Part shown: positions 13,601-26,301 of the stretch, piece by piece
Layout of the letters: each line of letters opens with the position of its first letter
How positions within the stretch are numbered: the first letter of the stretch is position 1
Translations under genes and position numbers: made by a program
Assembly (NCBI GenBank): GCA_035048495.1
Contig: JASUTR010000076.1
Location: 96,278-160,277, forward strand
Direction of reading: 5' to 3'
Source of the DNA: Euptelea pleiosperma
Taxonomy: Eukaryota; Streptophyta; Magnoliopsida; Ranunculales; Eupteleaceae
Length of the DNA: 64,000 bases
The notes under the pieces: generated by a model
Told to the model about the DNA's origin: nothing
Database searches by the model: none
The model's input: the letters and a program-made list of their open reading frames with translations, nothing else

Positions 13601-14830
13601 ACAGTCGAAAAAAGTTAGCTCCATCCGTGCGTCAACGTCTCAAATTGGACTCAGTTTGTGTGTTACATTCCGAAGCCTATAACTTGTGACTTTTTCGCTA
13701 CCGGAACTCGTAATTGGACTCAAACTCTTGTATTTCTATTATTTCAACACATTTGATGTGTTGGAACAAGATTCGGGACCGTCGAAAGAAGTTAGCTCCA
13801 TCCGTTCGTCAACGTCTCAAATTGGACTCAGTTTGTCTGTTATTTCCGAACCCTATAACTTGTGACTTTTTCGCAACCGGACCTCGTAATTGGACTCAAA
13901 CTCTTCCATTACTATTGTATCTTCACATTTGAAGTGGTGGAACAAGATTCGTGACAGTCGAAACAAGTTAGCTCCATCCGTGCGTCAACGTCTCAAATTG
14001 GACTCAGTTTGTGTGTTACATTCCTAAGTCTATAACTTGTGACTTTTTCGCAACCGGACCTCGTAATTGGACTCAAACTCTTCCATTACTATTGTTTCAT
14101 CACATTTGAAGTAGTGGAACAAGATTCGTGACAGTCGAAACAAGTTAGCTCCATCCGTGTGTCAACGTCTCAAATTGGACTCAGTTTCTGTGTTACATTC
14201 CGAAGCCTATAACTTGTGACTTTTTCGTTACCGGAACTCGTAATTGGACTCAAACTCTTGTATTACTATTATTTCAACACATTTGATGTGTTGGAACAAG
14301 ATTCGGGACCGTCGAAACAAGTTAGCTCCATCCGTTCGTCAACGTCTCAAATTGGACTCAGTTTGTTTGTTACATTACTCAGTCTATAACTTGTGACTTT
14401 TTCGCAACCGGACCTCGTAATTGGACTCAAACTCTTCCATTACTATTGTTTCATCATATTTAAGTGGTGGAACAAGATTCGTGACAGTCGAAACAAGTTA
14501 GCTCCATCCGTGCGTCAACGTCTCAAATTGGACTCAGTTTGTGTGTTACATTCCGAACCTATAACTTGTGACTTTTTCGCAACCGGACCTCGTAATTGGA
14601 CTCAAACTCTTGTATTTCTATTATTTCAACACATTTGATGTGTTGGAACAAGATTCGGGACGGTCGAAACTAGTTAGCTCCATCCGTTCGTCAACGTCTC
14701 AAATTGGACTCAGTTTGTGTGTTACATTCCGAAGCCTATAACTTGTGACTTTTTTGCAACCGGACCTCATAATTAGACTCAAACTCTTCCATTACTATTG
14801 TTTCAACATATTTGAAGTGTTGGAACAAGA
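13246..14830 (+). repeat. Partial third copy of the 12-monomer unit
   Basis: This stretch follows 9356-10940 at an offset of 3890 bp (22 monomers). It includes the GTATTTCTATT monomer (13714) and the CATCATATTTAAGTGG monomer, which lacks one A here near 14460. It keeps GTCGAAAAAAG and GTTTGTCAACG, the private variants of the 9356 copy, so it descends from that copy rather than from the 7058 copy. Confidence 0.8.
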
Positions 14831-14846
14831 TTCGGGACAGTCGAAA

Positions 14847-16603
14847 CAAGCTAGCTCCATCCGTTCGTCAACGTCTCAAATTGGACTCAGTTTGTGTGTT
14901 ACATTCCGAAGCCTATAACTTGTGACTTTTTCGCAACCGGACCTCATAATTAGACTCATACTCTTCTATTACTATTGTTTCAACATATTTGAAGTGTTGG
15001 AACAAGATTCGGGACAGTCGAAACAAGTTAGCTCCATCCGTTCGTCAACGTCTCAAATTGGACTCAGTTTCTGTGTTACATTCCGAAGCCTATAACTTGT
15101 GACTTTTTCGCAACCGGGCCTCATAATTAGACTCAAACTCTTCCATTACTATTGTTTCAACAGATTTGAAGTGTGGGAACAATATTTGGAACAGTCGAAA
15201 CAAGTTAGCTCCATCCGTTCGTCAACGTCTCAAATTGGACTCAGTTTCTGTGTTGCATTCCGAAGCCTATAACTTGTGACTTTTTCGCAACCAGACCTCG
15301 TGATTGGACTCAAACTCTTCTATAACTATTGTTTCAACACATTTGATGTGTTGGAACAAGATTCGGGACGGTCGAAACAAGTTAGCTCCATCCGTGCGTC
15401 AACGTCTCAAATTGGACTAAGTTTGTGTGTTACATTCCTAAGTCTATAACTTGTGACTTTTTCGCTACCGGACCTCGTGATTGGACTCAAACTCTTCTAT
15501 TACTATTGTTTCAACACATTTGAAGTGTTGAAACAAGATTTGGGACAGTCGAAACAAGTTAGCTCCATCCGTTCGTCAACGTCTCAAATTGGACTCAGTT
15601 TCTGTGTTACATTCCGAAGCCTATAACTTGTGACTTTTTAGCAACCGGACCTCATAATTAGACTCAAACTCTTCCATTACTATTGTTTTAACAGATTTGA
15701 AGTGTTGGAACAATATTTGGGATAGTAGAAACAAGTTAGCTCCATCCGTGCGTCAACGTCTCAAATTGGACTCAGTTTGTGTGTTACATTCCGAAGCTTA
15801 TAACTTGTGACTTTTTCGCAACCGGACCTCGTAATTGGACTCAAACTCTTGTATTAATATTATTTCAACACATTTGATGTGTTGGAACAAGATTCGGGAA
15901 GGTCGAAACAAGTTAGCTCCATCCGTTCGTCAACGTCTCAAATTGGACTCAGTTTGTGTGTTACGTTCCGAACCCTATAACTTGTGACTTTTTCGCAACC
16001 GGACCTCGTAATTGGACTCAAACTCTTCTATTACTATTGTTTCAACAGATTTGAAGTGTTGGAATAAGATTTGGGACAGTCGAAACAAGTTAGCTCCATC
16101 CGTGCATCAACGTCTCAAATTCGACTCAATTTGTGTGTAACATTCCGAACCCTATAACTTGTGACTTTGTCGCAATCAAAACTCGTAATTTTACTCAAAC
16201 TCTTCCATTATTATTATTTCAACACATTTGAAGTATTGGAACATGCTTCGGGACAGGCAAAACAAGTTAGCTCCATCCGTGCGTCAACATCTCAAATTGG
16301 ACATAGTTTGTGTGTTACATTCCGAAGCCAATAACTTGTGACTTTTTCGCAACCGGACCTCGTAATTGGACTCAAACTCTTATATTACTATTATTTCAAC
16401 ACATTTGATGTGTTGGAACAAGATTCGGGAAGGTCGAAACAAGTTAGCTCCATCCGTTCGTCAACGTCTCAAATTGGACTCAGTTTGTGTGTTACGTTCC
16501 GAACCCTATAACTTGTGACTTTTTCGCAACCGGAGCTCGTAATTGGACTCGAACTCTTCCATTACTATTGTTTCATCACATTTGAAGTAGTGGAACAAGA
16601 TTC
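14847..16603 (+). repeat. 17-monomer offset duplication, copy 2
   Basis: This is the second copy of 11846-13600, about 3001-3006 bp downstream. It carries the same CAAGCTAGCTCC start, GTGTGGGAACAATATTTGG, GGATAGTAGAAAC (15721) and GTCGCAATC (16252) landmarks. It is also the first part of the segment that enters the 39-monomer periodicity, because 14991-18370 matches 21890-25270. Confidence 0.83.
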
Positions 16604-18370
16604 GTGACAGTCGTCACAAGTTAGCTCCATCCGTTCGTCAACGTCTCAAAATTGGACTCAGTTTGTGTGTTATTTCCGAACCCTATAACTTGTGACTTTT
16701 TCGCAACCGGACCTCGTAATTGGACTCAAACTCTTCCATTACTATTGTTTCATCACATTTGAAGTGGTGGAACAAGATTCGTGACATTCGAAACAAGTTA
16801 GCTCCATCCGTGCGTCAACGTCTCAAATTGGACTCAGTTTGTGTGTTACATTCCTAAGTCTATAACTTGTGACTTTTTCGCAACCGGACCTCGTAATTGG
16901 ACTCAAACTCTTCCATTACTATTGTTTCATCACATTTGAAGTAGTGGAACAAGATTCGTGACAGTCGAAACAAGTAAGCTCCATCCGTGCGTCAACGTCT
17001 CAAATTGGACTCAGTTTCTGTGTTACATTCCGAAGCCTATAACTTGTGACTTTTTCGCTACCGGAACTCGTAATTGGACTCAAACTCTTGTATTACTATT
17101 ATTTCAACACATTTGATGTATTGGAACAAGATTTGGGACAGTCGAAACAAGTTAGCTCCATCCGTGCATCAACGTCTCAAATTCGACTCAATTTGTGTGT
17201 AACATTCCGAACCCTATAACTTGTGACTTTGTCGCAATCAAACCTCGTAATTTTACTCAAACTCTTCCATTATTATTATTTCAACACATTTGAAATATTG
17301 GAACATGATTCGGGACAGGCAAAACAAGTTAGCTCCATCCGTGCGTCAACATCTCAAATTGGACATAGTTTGTGTGTTACATTCCGAAGCCAATAACTTG
17401 TGACTTTTTCGCAACCGGACCTCGTAATTGGACTCAAACTCTTGTATTACTATTATTTCAACACATTTGATGTGTTGGAACAAGATTCGGGAAGGTCGAA
17501 ACAAGTTAGCTCCATCCGTTCGTCAACGTCTCAAATTGGACTCAGTTTGTGTGTTACGTTCCGAACCCTATAACTTGTGACTTTTTCGCAACCGGAGCTC
17601 GTAATTGGACACGAACTCTTCCATTACTATTGTTTCATCACATTTGAAGTAGTGGAACAAGATTCGTGACAGTCGAAACAAGTTAGCTCCATCCGTGCGT
17701 CAACGTCTCAAATTGGACTCAGTTTGTGTGTTACATTCCGAAGCCTATAACTTGTGACTTTTTCGCTACCGGAACTCGTAATTGGACTCAAACTCTTGTA
17801 TTTCTATTATTTCAACACATTTGATGTGTTGGAACAAGATTCGGGACCGTCGAAACAAGTTAACTCAATCCGTTCGTCCACGTCTCAAATTGGACTCAGT
17901 TTGTGTGTTATTTCCGAACCATATAACTTGTGACTTTTTCGCAACCGGACCTCGTAATTGGACTCAAACTCTTCCATTACTATTGTATCATCACATTTGA
18001 AGTGGTGGAACAAGATTCGTGACAGTCGAAACAAGTTAGCTCCATCCGTGCGTCAACGTCTCAAATTGGACTCAGTTTGTGTGTTACATTCCTAAGTCTA
18101 TAACTTGTGACTTTTTCGCAACCGGACCTCGTAATTGGACTCAAACTCTTCCATTACTATTGTTTCATCACATTTGAAGTAGTGGAACAAGATTCGTGAC
18201 AGTCGAAACAAGTTAGCTCCATCCGTGCGTCAACGTCTCAAATTGGACTCAGTTTCTATGTTACATTCCGAAGCCTATAACTTGTGACTTTTTCGTTACC
18301 GGAACTCGTAATTGGACTCAAACTCTTGTATTACTATTATTTCAACACATTTGATGTGTTGGAACAAGAT
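14991..18370 (+). repeat. Early partial unit of the 39-monomer periodicity
   Basis: About 19 monomers here match 21890-25270 at an offset of about 6899 bp (39 monomers). Matching landmarks are GGATAGTAGAAAC at 15721 and 22619, GTCGTCACAAG at 16611 and 23510, and GTCGCAATC monomers at 16252/23151 and 17316/24214. The match ends where GGGAAGGTCG (18373) faces GGGACCGTCG (about 25270). Confidence 0.82.
16604..16617 (+). repeat. Perfected inverted repeat GTGAC-AGTC-GTCAC
   Basis: Most monomers read GTGACAGTCGAAACAAG. This one reads GTGACAGTCGTCACAAG. The two adjacent changes AA to TC create a perfect 5-bp inverted repeat (GTGAC/GTCAC) around AGTC. The same allele recurs near 23510, 28996, 30411, 35893, 37305, 42606, 44550 and 56281, always in the same HOR position, so it arose once and spread by duplication. 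Confidence 0.9.
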
Positions 18371-18372
18371 TC
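17489..18372 (+). repeat. 5-monomer tandem unit (884 bp) within the HOR, copy 1
   Basis: This unit runs from one GGGAAGGTCG to the next, exactly 884 bp. It contains the AGCTCG/GACACGAACTC, GCTACCGGAACTC, TGTTATTTCCGAACC, CCTAAGTC and GTTACCGGAACTC subtypes. This copy has private variants TAACTCAATCC and CGTCCACG near 17863-17882. Confidence 0.85.
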
Positions 18373-19256
18373 GGGAAGGTCGAAACAAGTTAGCTCCATC
18401 CGTTCGTCAACGTCTCAAATTGGACTCAGTTTGTGTGTTACGTTCCGAACCCTATAACTTGTGACTTTTTCGCAACCGGAGCTCGTAATTGGACACGAAC
18501 TCTTCCACTACTATTGTTTCATCACATTTGAAGTAGTGGAACAAGATTCGTGACAGTCGAAACAAGTTAGCTCCATCCGTGCGTCAACGTCTCAAATTGG
18601 ACTCAGTTTGTGTGTTACATTCCGAAGCCTATAACTTGTGACTTTTTCGCTACCGGAACTCGTAATTGGACTCAAACTCTTGTATTTCTATTATTTCAAC
18701 ACATTTGATGTGTTGGAACAAGATTCGGGACCGTCGAAACAAGTTAACTCCATCCGTTCGTCAACGTCTCAAATTGGACTCAGTTTGTGTGTTATTTCCG
18801 AACCCTATAACTTGTGACTTTTTCGCAACCGGACCTCGTAATTGGACTCAAACTCTTCCATTACTATTGTATCATCACATTTGAAGTGGTGGAACAAGAT
18901 TCGTGACAGTCGAAACAAGTTAGCTCCATCCGTGCGTCAACGTCTCAAATTGGACTCAGTTTGTGTGTTACATTCCTAAGTCTATAACTTGTGACTTTTT
19001 CGCAACCGGACCTCGTAATTGGACTCAAACTCTTCCATTACTATTGTTTCATCACATTTGAAGTAGTGGAACAAGATTCGTGACAGTCGAAACAAGTTAG
19101 CTCCATCCGTGCGTCAACGTCTCAAATTGGACTCAGTTTCTGTGTTACATTCCGAAGCCTATAACTTGTGACTTTTTCGTTACCGGAACTCGTAATTGGA
19201 CTCAAACTCTTGTATTACTATTATTTCAACACATTTGATGTGTTGGAACAAGATTC
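18373..19256 (+). repeat. 5-monomer tandem unit (884 bp) within the HOR, copy 2
   Basis: This is the second tandem copy of the unit at 17489. It shares GTTAACTCCATCC and differs by TCCACTACTATT near 18506 and by TTTCTGTGTTAC where copy 1 has TTTCTATGTTAC near 18256. It leads into the CATCATATTTAAAGTGG monomer at 19373, as in the later 39-mer copies. Confidence 0.85.
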
Positions 19257-20159
19257 GGGACCGTCGAAACAAGTTAGCTCCATCCGTTCGTCAACGTCTC
19301 AAATTGGACTCAGTTTGTTTGTTACATTACTCAGTCTATAACTTGTGACTTTTTCGCAACCGGACCTCGTAATTGGACTCAAACTCTTCCATTACTATTG
19401 TTTCATCATATTTAAAGTGGTGGAACAAGATTCGTGACAGTCGAAACAAGTTAGCTCCATCCGTGCGTCAACGTCTCAAATTGGACTCAGTTTGTGTGTT
19501 ACATTCCGAACCTATAACTTGTGACTTTTTCGCAACCGGACCTCGTAATTGGACTCAAACTCTTGTATTTCTATTATTTCAACACATTTGATGTGTTGGA
19601 ACAAGCTTCGGGACGGTCGAAACTAGTTAGCTCCATCCGTTCGTCAACGTCTCAAATTGGACTCAGTTTGTGTGTTACATTCCGAAGCCTATAACTTGTG
19701 ACTTTTTTGCAACCGGACCTCATAATTAGACTCAAACTCTTCCATTACTATTGTTTCAACATATTTGAAGTGTTGGAACAAGATTCGGGACAGTCGAAAC
19801 AAGCTAGCTCCATCCGTTCGTCAACGTCTCAAATTGGACTCAGTTTGTGTGTTACATTCCGAAGCCTATAACTTGTGACTTTTTCGCAACCGGACCTCAT
19901 AATTAGACTCATACTCTTCCATTACTATTGTTTCAACATATTTGAAGTGTTGGAACAAGATTCGGGACAGTCGAAACAAGTTAGCTCCATCCGTTCGTCA
20001 ACGTCTCAAATTGGACTCAGTTTCTGTGTTACATTCCGAAGCCTATAACTTGTGACTTTTTCGCAACCGGGCCTCATAATTAGACTCAAACTCTTCCATT
20101 ACTATTGTTTCAACAGATTTGAAGTGTGGGAACAATATTTGGAACAGTCGAAACAAGTT

Positions 20160-20190
20160 AGCTCCATCCGTTCGTCAACATCACAAATTG
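20160..20190 (+). repeat. Hybrid monomer / exchange junction
   Basis: The left part of this monomer is the GTGTGGGAACAATATTTGG, GGAACAGTCG and CCGTTCGTC subtype. The right part is CAACATCACAAATTGGACATAG, which otherwise follows only ACAGGCAAAACAAG and CCGTGCGTC. The join lies between CGTTCGTC and CAACATC. It removes several monomers, including a GTCGCAATC monomer, relative to neighbouring copies, and carries a private T to A change (CATCAC for CATCTC). Confidence 0.78.
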
Positions 20191-20317
20191 GACATAGTTT
20201 GTGTGTTACATTCCGAAGCCAATAACTTGTGACTTTTTCGCAACCGGACCTCGTAATTGGACTCAAACTCTTGTATTACTATTATTTCAACACATTTGAT
20301 GTGTTGGAACAAGATTC

Positions 20318-21201
20318 GGGAAGGTCGAAACAAGTTAGCTCCATCCGTTCGTCAACGTCTCAAATTGGACTCAGTTTGTGTGTTACGTTCCGAACCCTAT
20401 AACTTGTGACTTTTTCGCAACCGGAGCTCGTAATTGGACACGAACTCTTCCATTACTATTGTTTCATCACATTTGAAGTAGTGGAACAAGATTCGTGACA
20501 GTCGAAACAAGTTAGCTCCATCCGTGCGTCAACGTCTCAAATTGGACTCAGTTTGTGTGTTACATTCCGAAGCCTATAACTTGTGACTTTTTCGCTACCG
20601 GAACTCGTAATTGGACTCAAACTCTTGTATTTCTATTATTTCAACACATTTGATGTGTTGGAACAAGATTCGGGACCGTCGAAACAAGTTAACTCCATCC
20701 GTTCGTCAACGTCTCAAATTGGACTCAGTTTGTGTGTTATTTCCGAACCCTATAACTTGTGACTTTTTCGCAACCGGACCTCGTAATTGGACTCAAACTC
20801 TTCCATTACTATTGTATCATCACATTTGAAGTGGTGGAACAAGATTCGTGACAGTCGAAACAAGTTAGCTCCATCCGTGCGTCAACGTCTCAAATTGGAC
20901 TCAGTTTGTGTGTTACATTCCTAAGTCTATAACTTGTGACTTTTTCGCAACCGGACCTCGTAATTGGACTCAAACTCTTCCATTACTATTGTTTCATCAC
21001 ATTTGAAGTAGTGGAACAAGATTCGTGACAGTCGAAACAAGTTAGCTCCATCCGTGCGTCAACGTCTCAAATTGGACTCAGTTTCTATGTTACATTCCGA
21101 AGCCTATAACTTGTGACTTTTTCGTTACCGGAACTCGTAATTGGACTCAAACTCTTGTATTACTATTATTTCAACACATTTGATGTGTTGGAACAAGATT
21201 C
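20318..21201 (+). repeat. 5-monomer tandem unit (884 bp), further copy
   Basis: This is another copy of the 884-bp unit of 17489-18372, bounded by GGGAAGGTCG at 20318 and 21202. It carries TTTCTATGTTAC, a variant shared with the 17489 copy but not with the 18373 copy, so it derives from the former. A second unit begins at 21202 and is cut at the junction near 21885. Confidence 0.83.
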
Positions 21202-21879
21202 GGGAAGGTCGAAACAAGTTAGCTCCATCCGTTCGTCAACGTCTCAAATTGGACTCAGTTTGTGTGTTACGTTCCGAACCCTATAACTTGTGACTTTTTC
21301 GCAACCGGAGCTCGTAATTGGACTCGAACTCTTCCATTACTATTGTTTCATCACATTTGAAGTAGTGGAACAAGATTCGTGACAGTCGAAACAAGTTAGC
21401 TCCATCCGTGCGTCAACGTCTCAAATTGGACTCAGTTTGTGTGTTACATTCCGAAGCCTATAACTTGTGACTTTTTCGCTACCGGAACTCGTAATTGGAC
21501 TCAAACTCTTGTATTTCTATTATTTCAACACATTTGATGTGTTGGAACAAGATTCGGGACCGTCGAAACAAGTTAACTCCATCCGTTCGTCAACGTCTCA
21601 AATTGGACTCAGTTTGTGTGTTATTTCTGAACCCTATAACTTGTGACTTTTTCGCAACCGGACCTCGTAATTGGACTCAAACTCTTCCATTACTATTGTA
21701 TCATCACATTTGAAGTGGTGGAACAAGATTCGTGACAGTCGAAACAAGTTAGCTCCATCCGTGCGTCAACGTCTCAAATTGGACTCAGTTTGTGTGTTAC
21801 ATTCCTAAGTCTATAACTTGTGACTTTTTCGCAACCGGACCTCGTAATTGGACTCAAACTCTTCCATTACTATTGTTTC

Positions 21880-21898
21880 ATCACATTTGAAGTGTTGG
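21880..21898 (+). repeat. Hybrid monomer / exchange junction
   Basis: CATCACATTTGA normally continues AGTAGTGG or AGTGGTGG and then AACAAGATTCGTGAC. Here it continues AGTGTTGGAACAAGATTCGGGAC. The upstream half is the CATCAC subtype and the downstream half is the CAACATATTTGAAGTGTTGG subtype. From this point the sequence follows 14991 onward at an offset of 39 monomers. Confidence 0.75.
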
Positions 21899-23055
21899 AA
21901 CAAGATTCGGGACAGTCGAAACAAGTTAGCTCCATCCGTTCGTCAACGTCTCAAATTGGACTCAGTTTCTGTGTTACATTCCGAAGCCTATAACTTGTGA
22001 CTTTTTCGCAACCGGGCCTCATAATTAGACTCAAACTCTTCCATTACTATTGTTTCAACAGATTTGAAGTGTGGGAACAATATTTGGAACAGTCGAAACA
22101 AGTTAGCTCCATCCGTTCGTCAACGTTTCAAATTGGACTCAGTTTCTGTGTTGCATTCCGAAGCCTATAACTTGTGACTTTTTCGCAACCGGACCTCGTG
22201 ATTGGACTCAAACTCTTCTATAACTATTGTTTCAACACATTTGATGTGTTGGAACAAGATTCGGGACGGTCGAAACAAGTTAGCTCCATCCGTGCGTCAA
22301 CGTCTCAAATTGGACTAAGTTTGTGTGTTACATTCCTAAGTCTATAACTTGTGACTTTTTCGCTACCGGACCTCGTGATTGGACTCAAACTCTTCTATTA
22401 CTATTGTTTCAACACATTTGAAGTGTTGAAACAAGATTCGGGACAGTCGAAACAAGTTAGCTCCATCCGTTCGTCAACGTCTCAAATTGGACTCAGTTTC
22501 TGTGTTACATTCCGAAGCCTATAACTTGTGACTTTTTAGCAACCGGACCTCATAATTAGACTCAAACTCTTCCATTACTATTGTTTTAACAGATTTGAAG
22601 TGTTGGAACAATATTTGGGATAGTAGAAACAAGTTAGCTCCATCCGTGCGTCAACGTCTCAAATTGGACTCAGTTTGTGTGTTACATTCCGAAGCTTATA
22701 ACTTGTGACTTTTTCGCAACCGGACCTCGTAATTGGACTCAAACTCTTGTATTAATATTATTTCAACACATTTGATGTGTTGGAACAAGATTCGGGAAGG
22801 TCGAAACAAGTTAGCTCCATCCGTTCGTCAACGTCTCAAATTGGACTCAGTTTGTGTGTTACGTTCCGAACCCTATAACTTGTGACTTTTTCGCAACCGG
22901 ACCTCGTAATTGGACTCAAACTCTTCTATTACTATTGTTTCAACAGATTTGAAGTGTTGGAATAAGATTTGGGACAGTCGAAACAAGTTAGCTCCATCCG
23001 TGCATCAACGTCTCAAATTCGACTCAATTTGTGTGTAACATTCCGAACCCTATAA

Positions 23056-23232
23056 CTTGTGACTTTGTCGCAATCAAAACTCGTAATTTTACTCAAACTC
23101 TTCCATTATTATTATTTCAACACATTTGAAGTATTGGAACATGATTCGGGACAGGCAAAACAAGTTAGCTCCATCCGTGCGTCAACATCTCAAATTGGAC
23201 ATAGTTTGTGTGTTACATTCCGAAGCCAATAA
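23056..23232 (+). repeat. Exemplar divergent monomer subtype (GTCGCAATC type)
   Basis: This 177-bp monomer belongs to the most divergent subtype. It has GACTTTGTCGCAATCAAA in place of GACTTTTTCGCAACCGGA, TAATTTTACTC in place of TAATTGGACTC, a TTATTATTATTTC tract, GTATTGGAACATG, and ACAGGCAAAACAAG in place of ACAGTCGAAACAAG. Intact or nearly intact copies end near 2634, 3519, 4404, 7058, 9356, 11478, 13246, 16252, 17316, 23151, 24214, 27222, 28635, 30052, 31114, 34115, 35530, 36948, 38008, 40826, 42247, 44190, 46132, 49107, 52596, 54520, 55922, 59754 and 62696. These are the best landmarks for reading the HOR structure. The monomer after each starts with CCAATAAC instead of CCTATAAC. Confidence 0.93.
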
Positions 23233-26200
23233 CTTGTGACTTTTTCGCAACCGGACCTCGTAATTGGACTCAAACTCTTGTATTACTATTATTTCAACAC
23301 ATTTGATGTGTTGGAACAAGATTCGGGAAGGTCGAAACAAGTTAGCTCCATCCGTTCGTCAACGTCTCAAATTGGACTCAGTTTGTGTGTTACGTTCCGA
23401 ACCCTATAACTTGTGACTTTTTCGCAACCGGAGCTCGTAATTGGACTCGAACTCTTCCATTACTATTGTTTCATCACATTTGAAGTAGTGGAACAAGATT
23501 CGTGACAGTCGTCACAAGTTAGCTCCATCCGTTCGTCAACGTCTCAAAATTGGACTCAGTTTGTGTGTTATTTCCGAACCCTATAACTTGTGACTTTTTC
23601 GCAACCGGACCTCGTAATTGGACTCAAACTCTTCCATTACTATTGTTTCATCACATTTGAAGTGGTGGAACAAGATTCGTGACATTCGAAACAAGTTAGC
23701 TCCATCCGTGCGTCAACGTCTCAAATTGGACTCAGTTTGTGTGTTACATTCCTAAGTCTATAACTTGTGACTTTTTCGCAACCGGACCTCGTAATTGGAC
23801 TCAAACTCTTCCATTACTATTGTTTCATCACATTTGAAGTAGTGGAACAAGATTCGTGACAGTCGAAACAAGTAAGCTCCATCCGTGCGTCAACGTCTCA
23901 AATTGGACTCAGTTTCTGTGTTACATTCCGAAGCCTATAACTTGTGACTTTTTCGCTACCGGAACTCGTAATTGGACTCAAACTCTTGTATTACTATTAT
24001 TTCAACACATTTGATGTGTTGGAACAAGATTTGGGACAGTCGAAACAAGTTAGCTCCATCCGTGCATCAACGTCTCAAATTCGACTCAATTTGTGTGTAA
24101 CATTCCGAACCCTATAACTTGTGACTTTGTCGCAATCAAACCTCGTAATTTTACTCAAACTCTTCCATTATTATTATTTCAACACATTTGAAATATTGGA
24201 ACATGATTCGGGACAGGCAAAACAAGTTAGCTCCATCCGTGCGTCAACATCTCAAATTGGACATAGTTTGTGTGTTACATTCCGAAGCCAATAACTTGTG
24301 ACTTTTTCGCAACCGGACCTCGTAATTGGACTCAAACTCTTGTATTACTATTATTTCAACACATTTGATGTGTTGGAACAAGATTCGGGAAGGTCGAAAC
24401 AAGTTAGCTCCATCCGTTCGTCAACGTCTCAAATTGGACTCAGTTTGTGTGTTACGTTCCGAACCCTATAACTTGTGACTTTTTCGCAACCGGAGCTCGT
24501 AATTGGACACGAACTCTTCCATTACTATTGTTTCATCACATTTGAAGTAGTGGAACAAGATTCGTGACAGTCGAAACAAGTTAGCTCCATCCGTGCGTCA
24601 ACGTCTCAAATTGGACTCAGTTTGTGTGTTACATTCCGAAGCCTATAACTTGTGACTTTTTCGCTACCGGAACTCGTAATTGGACTCAAACTCTTGTATT
24701 TCTATTATTTCAACACATTTGATGTGTTGGAACAAGATTCGGGACCGTCGAAACAAGTTAACTCCATCCGTTCGTCAACGTCTCAAATTGGACTCAGTTT
24801 GTGTGTTATTTCCGAACCCTATAACTTGTGACTTTTTCGCAACCGGACCTCGTAATTGGACTCAAACTCTTCCATTACTATTGTATCATCACATTTGAAG
24901 TGGTGGAACAAGATTCGTGACAGTCGAAACAAGTTAGCTCCATCCGTGCGTCAACGTCTCAAATTGGACTCAGTTTGTGTGTTACATTCCTAAGTCTATA
25001 ACTTGTGACTTTTTCGCAACCGGACCTCGTAATTGGACTCAAACTCTTCCATTACTATTGTTTCATCACATTTGAAGTAGTGGAACAAGATTCGTGACAG
25101 TCGAAACAAGTTAGCTCCATCCGTGCGTCAACGTCTCAAATTGGACTCAGTTTCTGTGTTACATTCCGAAGCCTATAACTTGTGACTTTTTCGTTACCGG
25201 AACTCGTAATTGGACTCAAACTCTTGTATTACTATTATTTCAACACATTTGATGTGTTGGAACAAGATTCGGGACCGTCGAAACAAGTTAGCTCCATCCG
25301 TTCGTCAACGTCTCAAATTGGACTCAGTTTGTTTGTTACATTACTCAGTCTATAACTTGTGACTTTTTCGCAACCGGACCTCGTAATTGGACTCAAACTC
25401 TTCCATTACTATTGTTTCATCATATTTAAAGTGGTGGAACAAGATTCGTGACAGTCGAAACAAGTTAGCTCCATCCGTGCGTCAACGTCTCAAATTGGAC
25501 TCAGTTTGTGTGTTACATTCCGAACCTATAACTTGTGACTTTTTCGCAACCGGACCTCGTAATTGGACTCAAACTCTTGTATTTCTATTATTTCAACACA
25601 TTTGATGTGTTGGAACAAGATTCGGGACGGTCGAAACTAGTTAGCTCCATCCGTTCGTCAACGTCTCAAATTGGACTCAGTTTGTGTGTTACATTCCGAA
25701 GCCTATAACTTGTGACTTTTTTGCAACCGGACCTCATAATTAGACTCAAACTCTTCCATTACTATTGTTTCAACATATTTGAAGTGTTGGAACAAGATTC
25801 GGGACAGTCGAAACAAGTTAGCTCCATCCGTTCGTCAACGTCTCAAATTGGACTCAGTTTGTGTGTTACATTCCGAAGCCTATAACTTGTGACTTTTTCG
25901 CAACCGGACCTCATAATTAGACTCATACTCTTCCATTACTATTGTTTCAACATATTTGAAGTGTTGGAACAAGATTCGGGACAGTCGAAACAAGTTAGCT
26001 CCATCCGTTCGTCAACGTCTCAAATTGGACTCAGTTTCTGTGTTACATTCCGAAGCCTATAACTTGTGACTTTTTCGCAACCGGGCCTCATAATTAGACT
26101 CAAACTCTTCCATTACTATTGTTTCAACAGATTTGAAGTGTGGGAACAATATTTGGAACAGTCGAAACAAGTTAGCTCCATCCGTTCGTCAACGTCTCAA

Positions 26201-26301
26201 ATTGGACTCAGTTTCTGTGTTGCATTCCGAAGCCTATAACTTGTGACTTTTTCGCAACCGGACCTCGTGATTGGACTCAAACTCTTCTATAACTATTGTT
26301 T

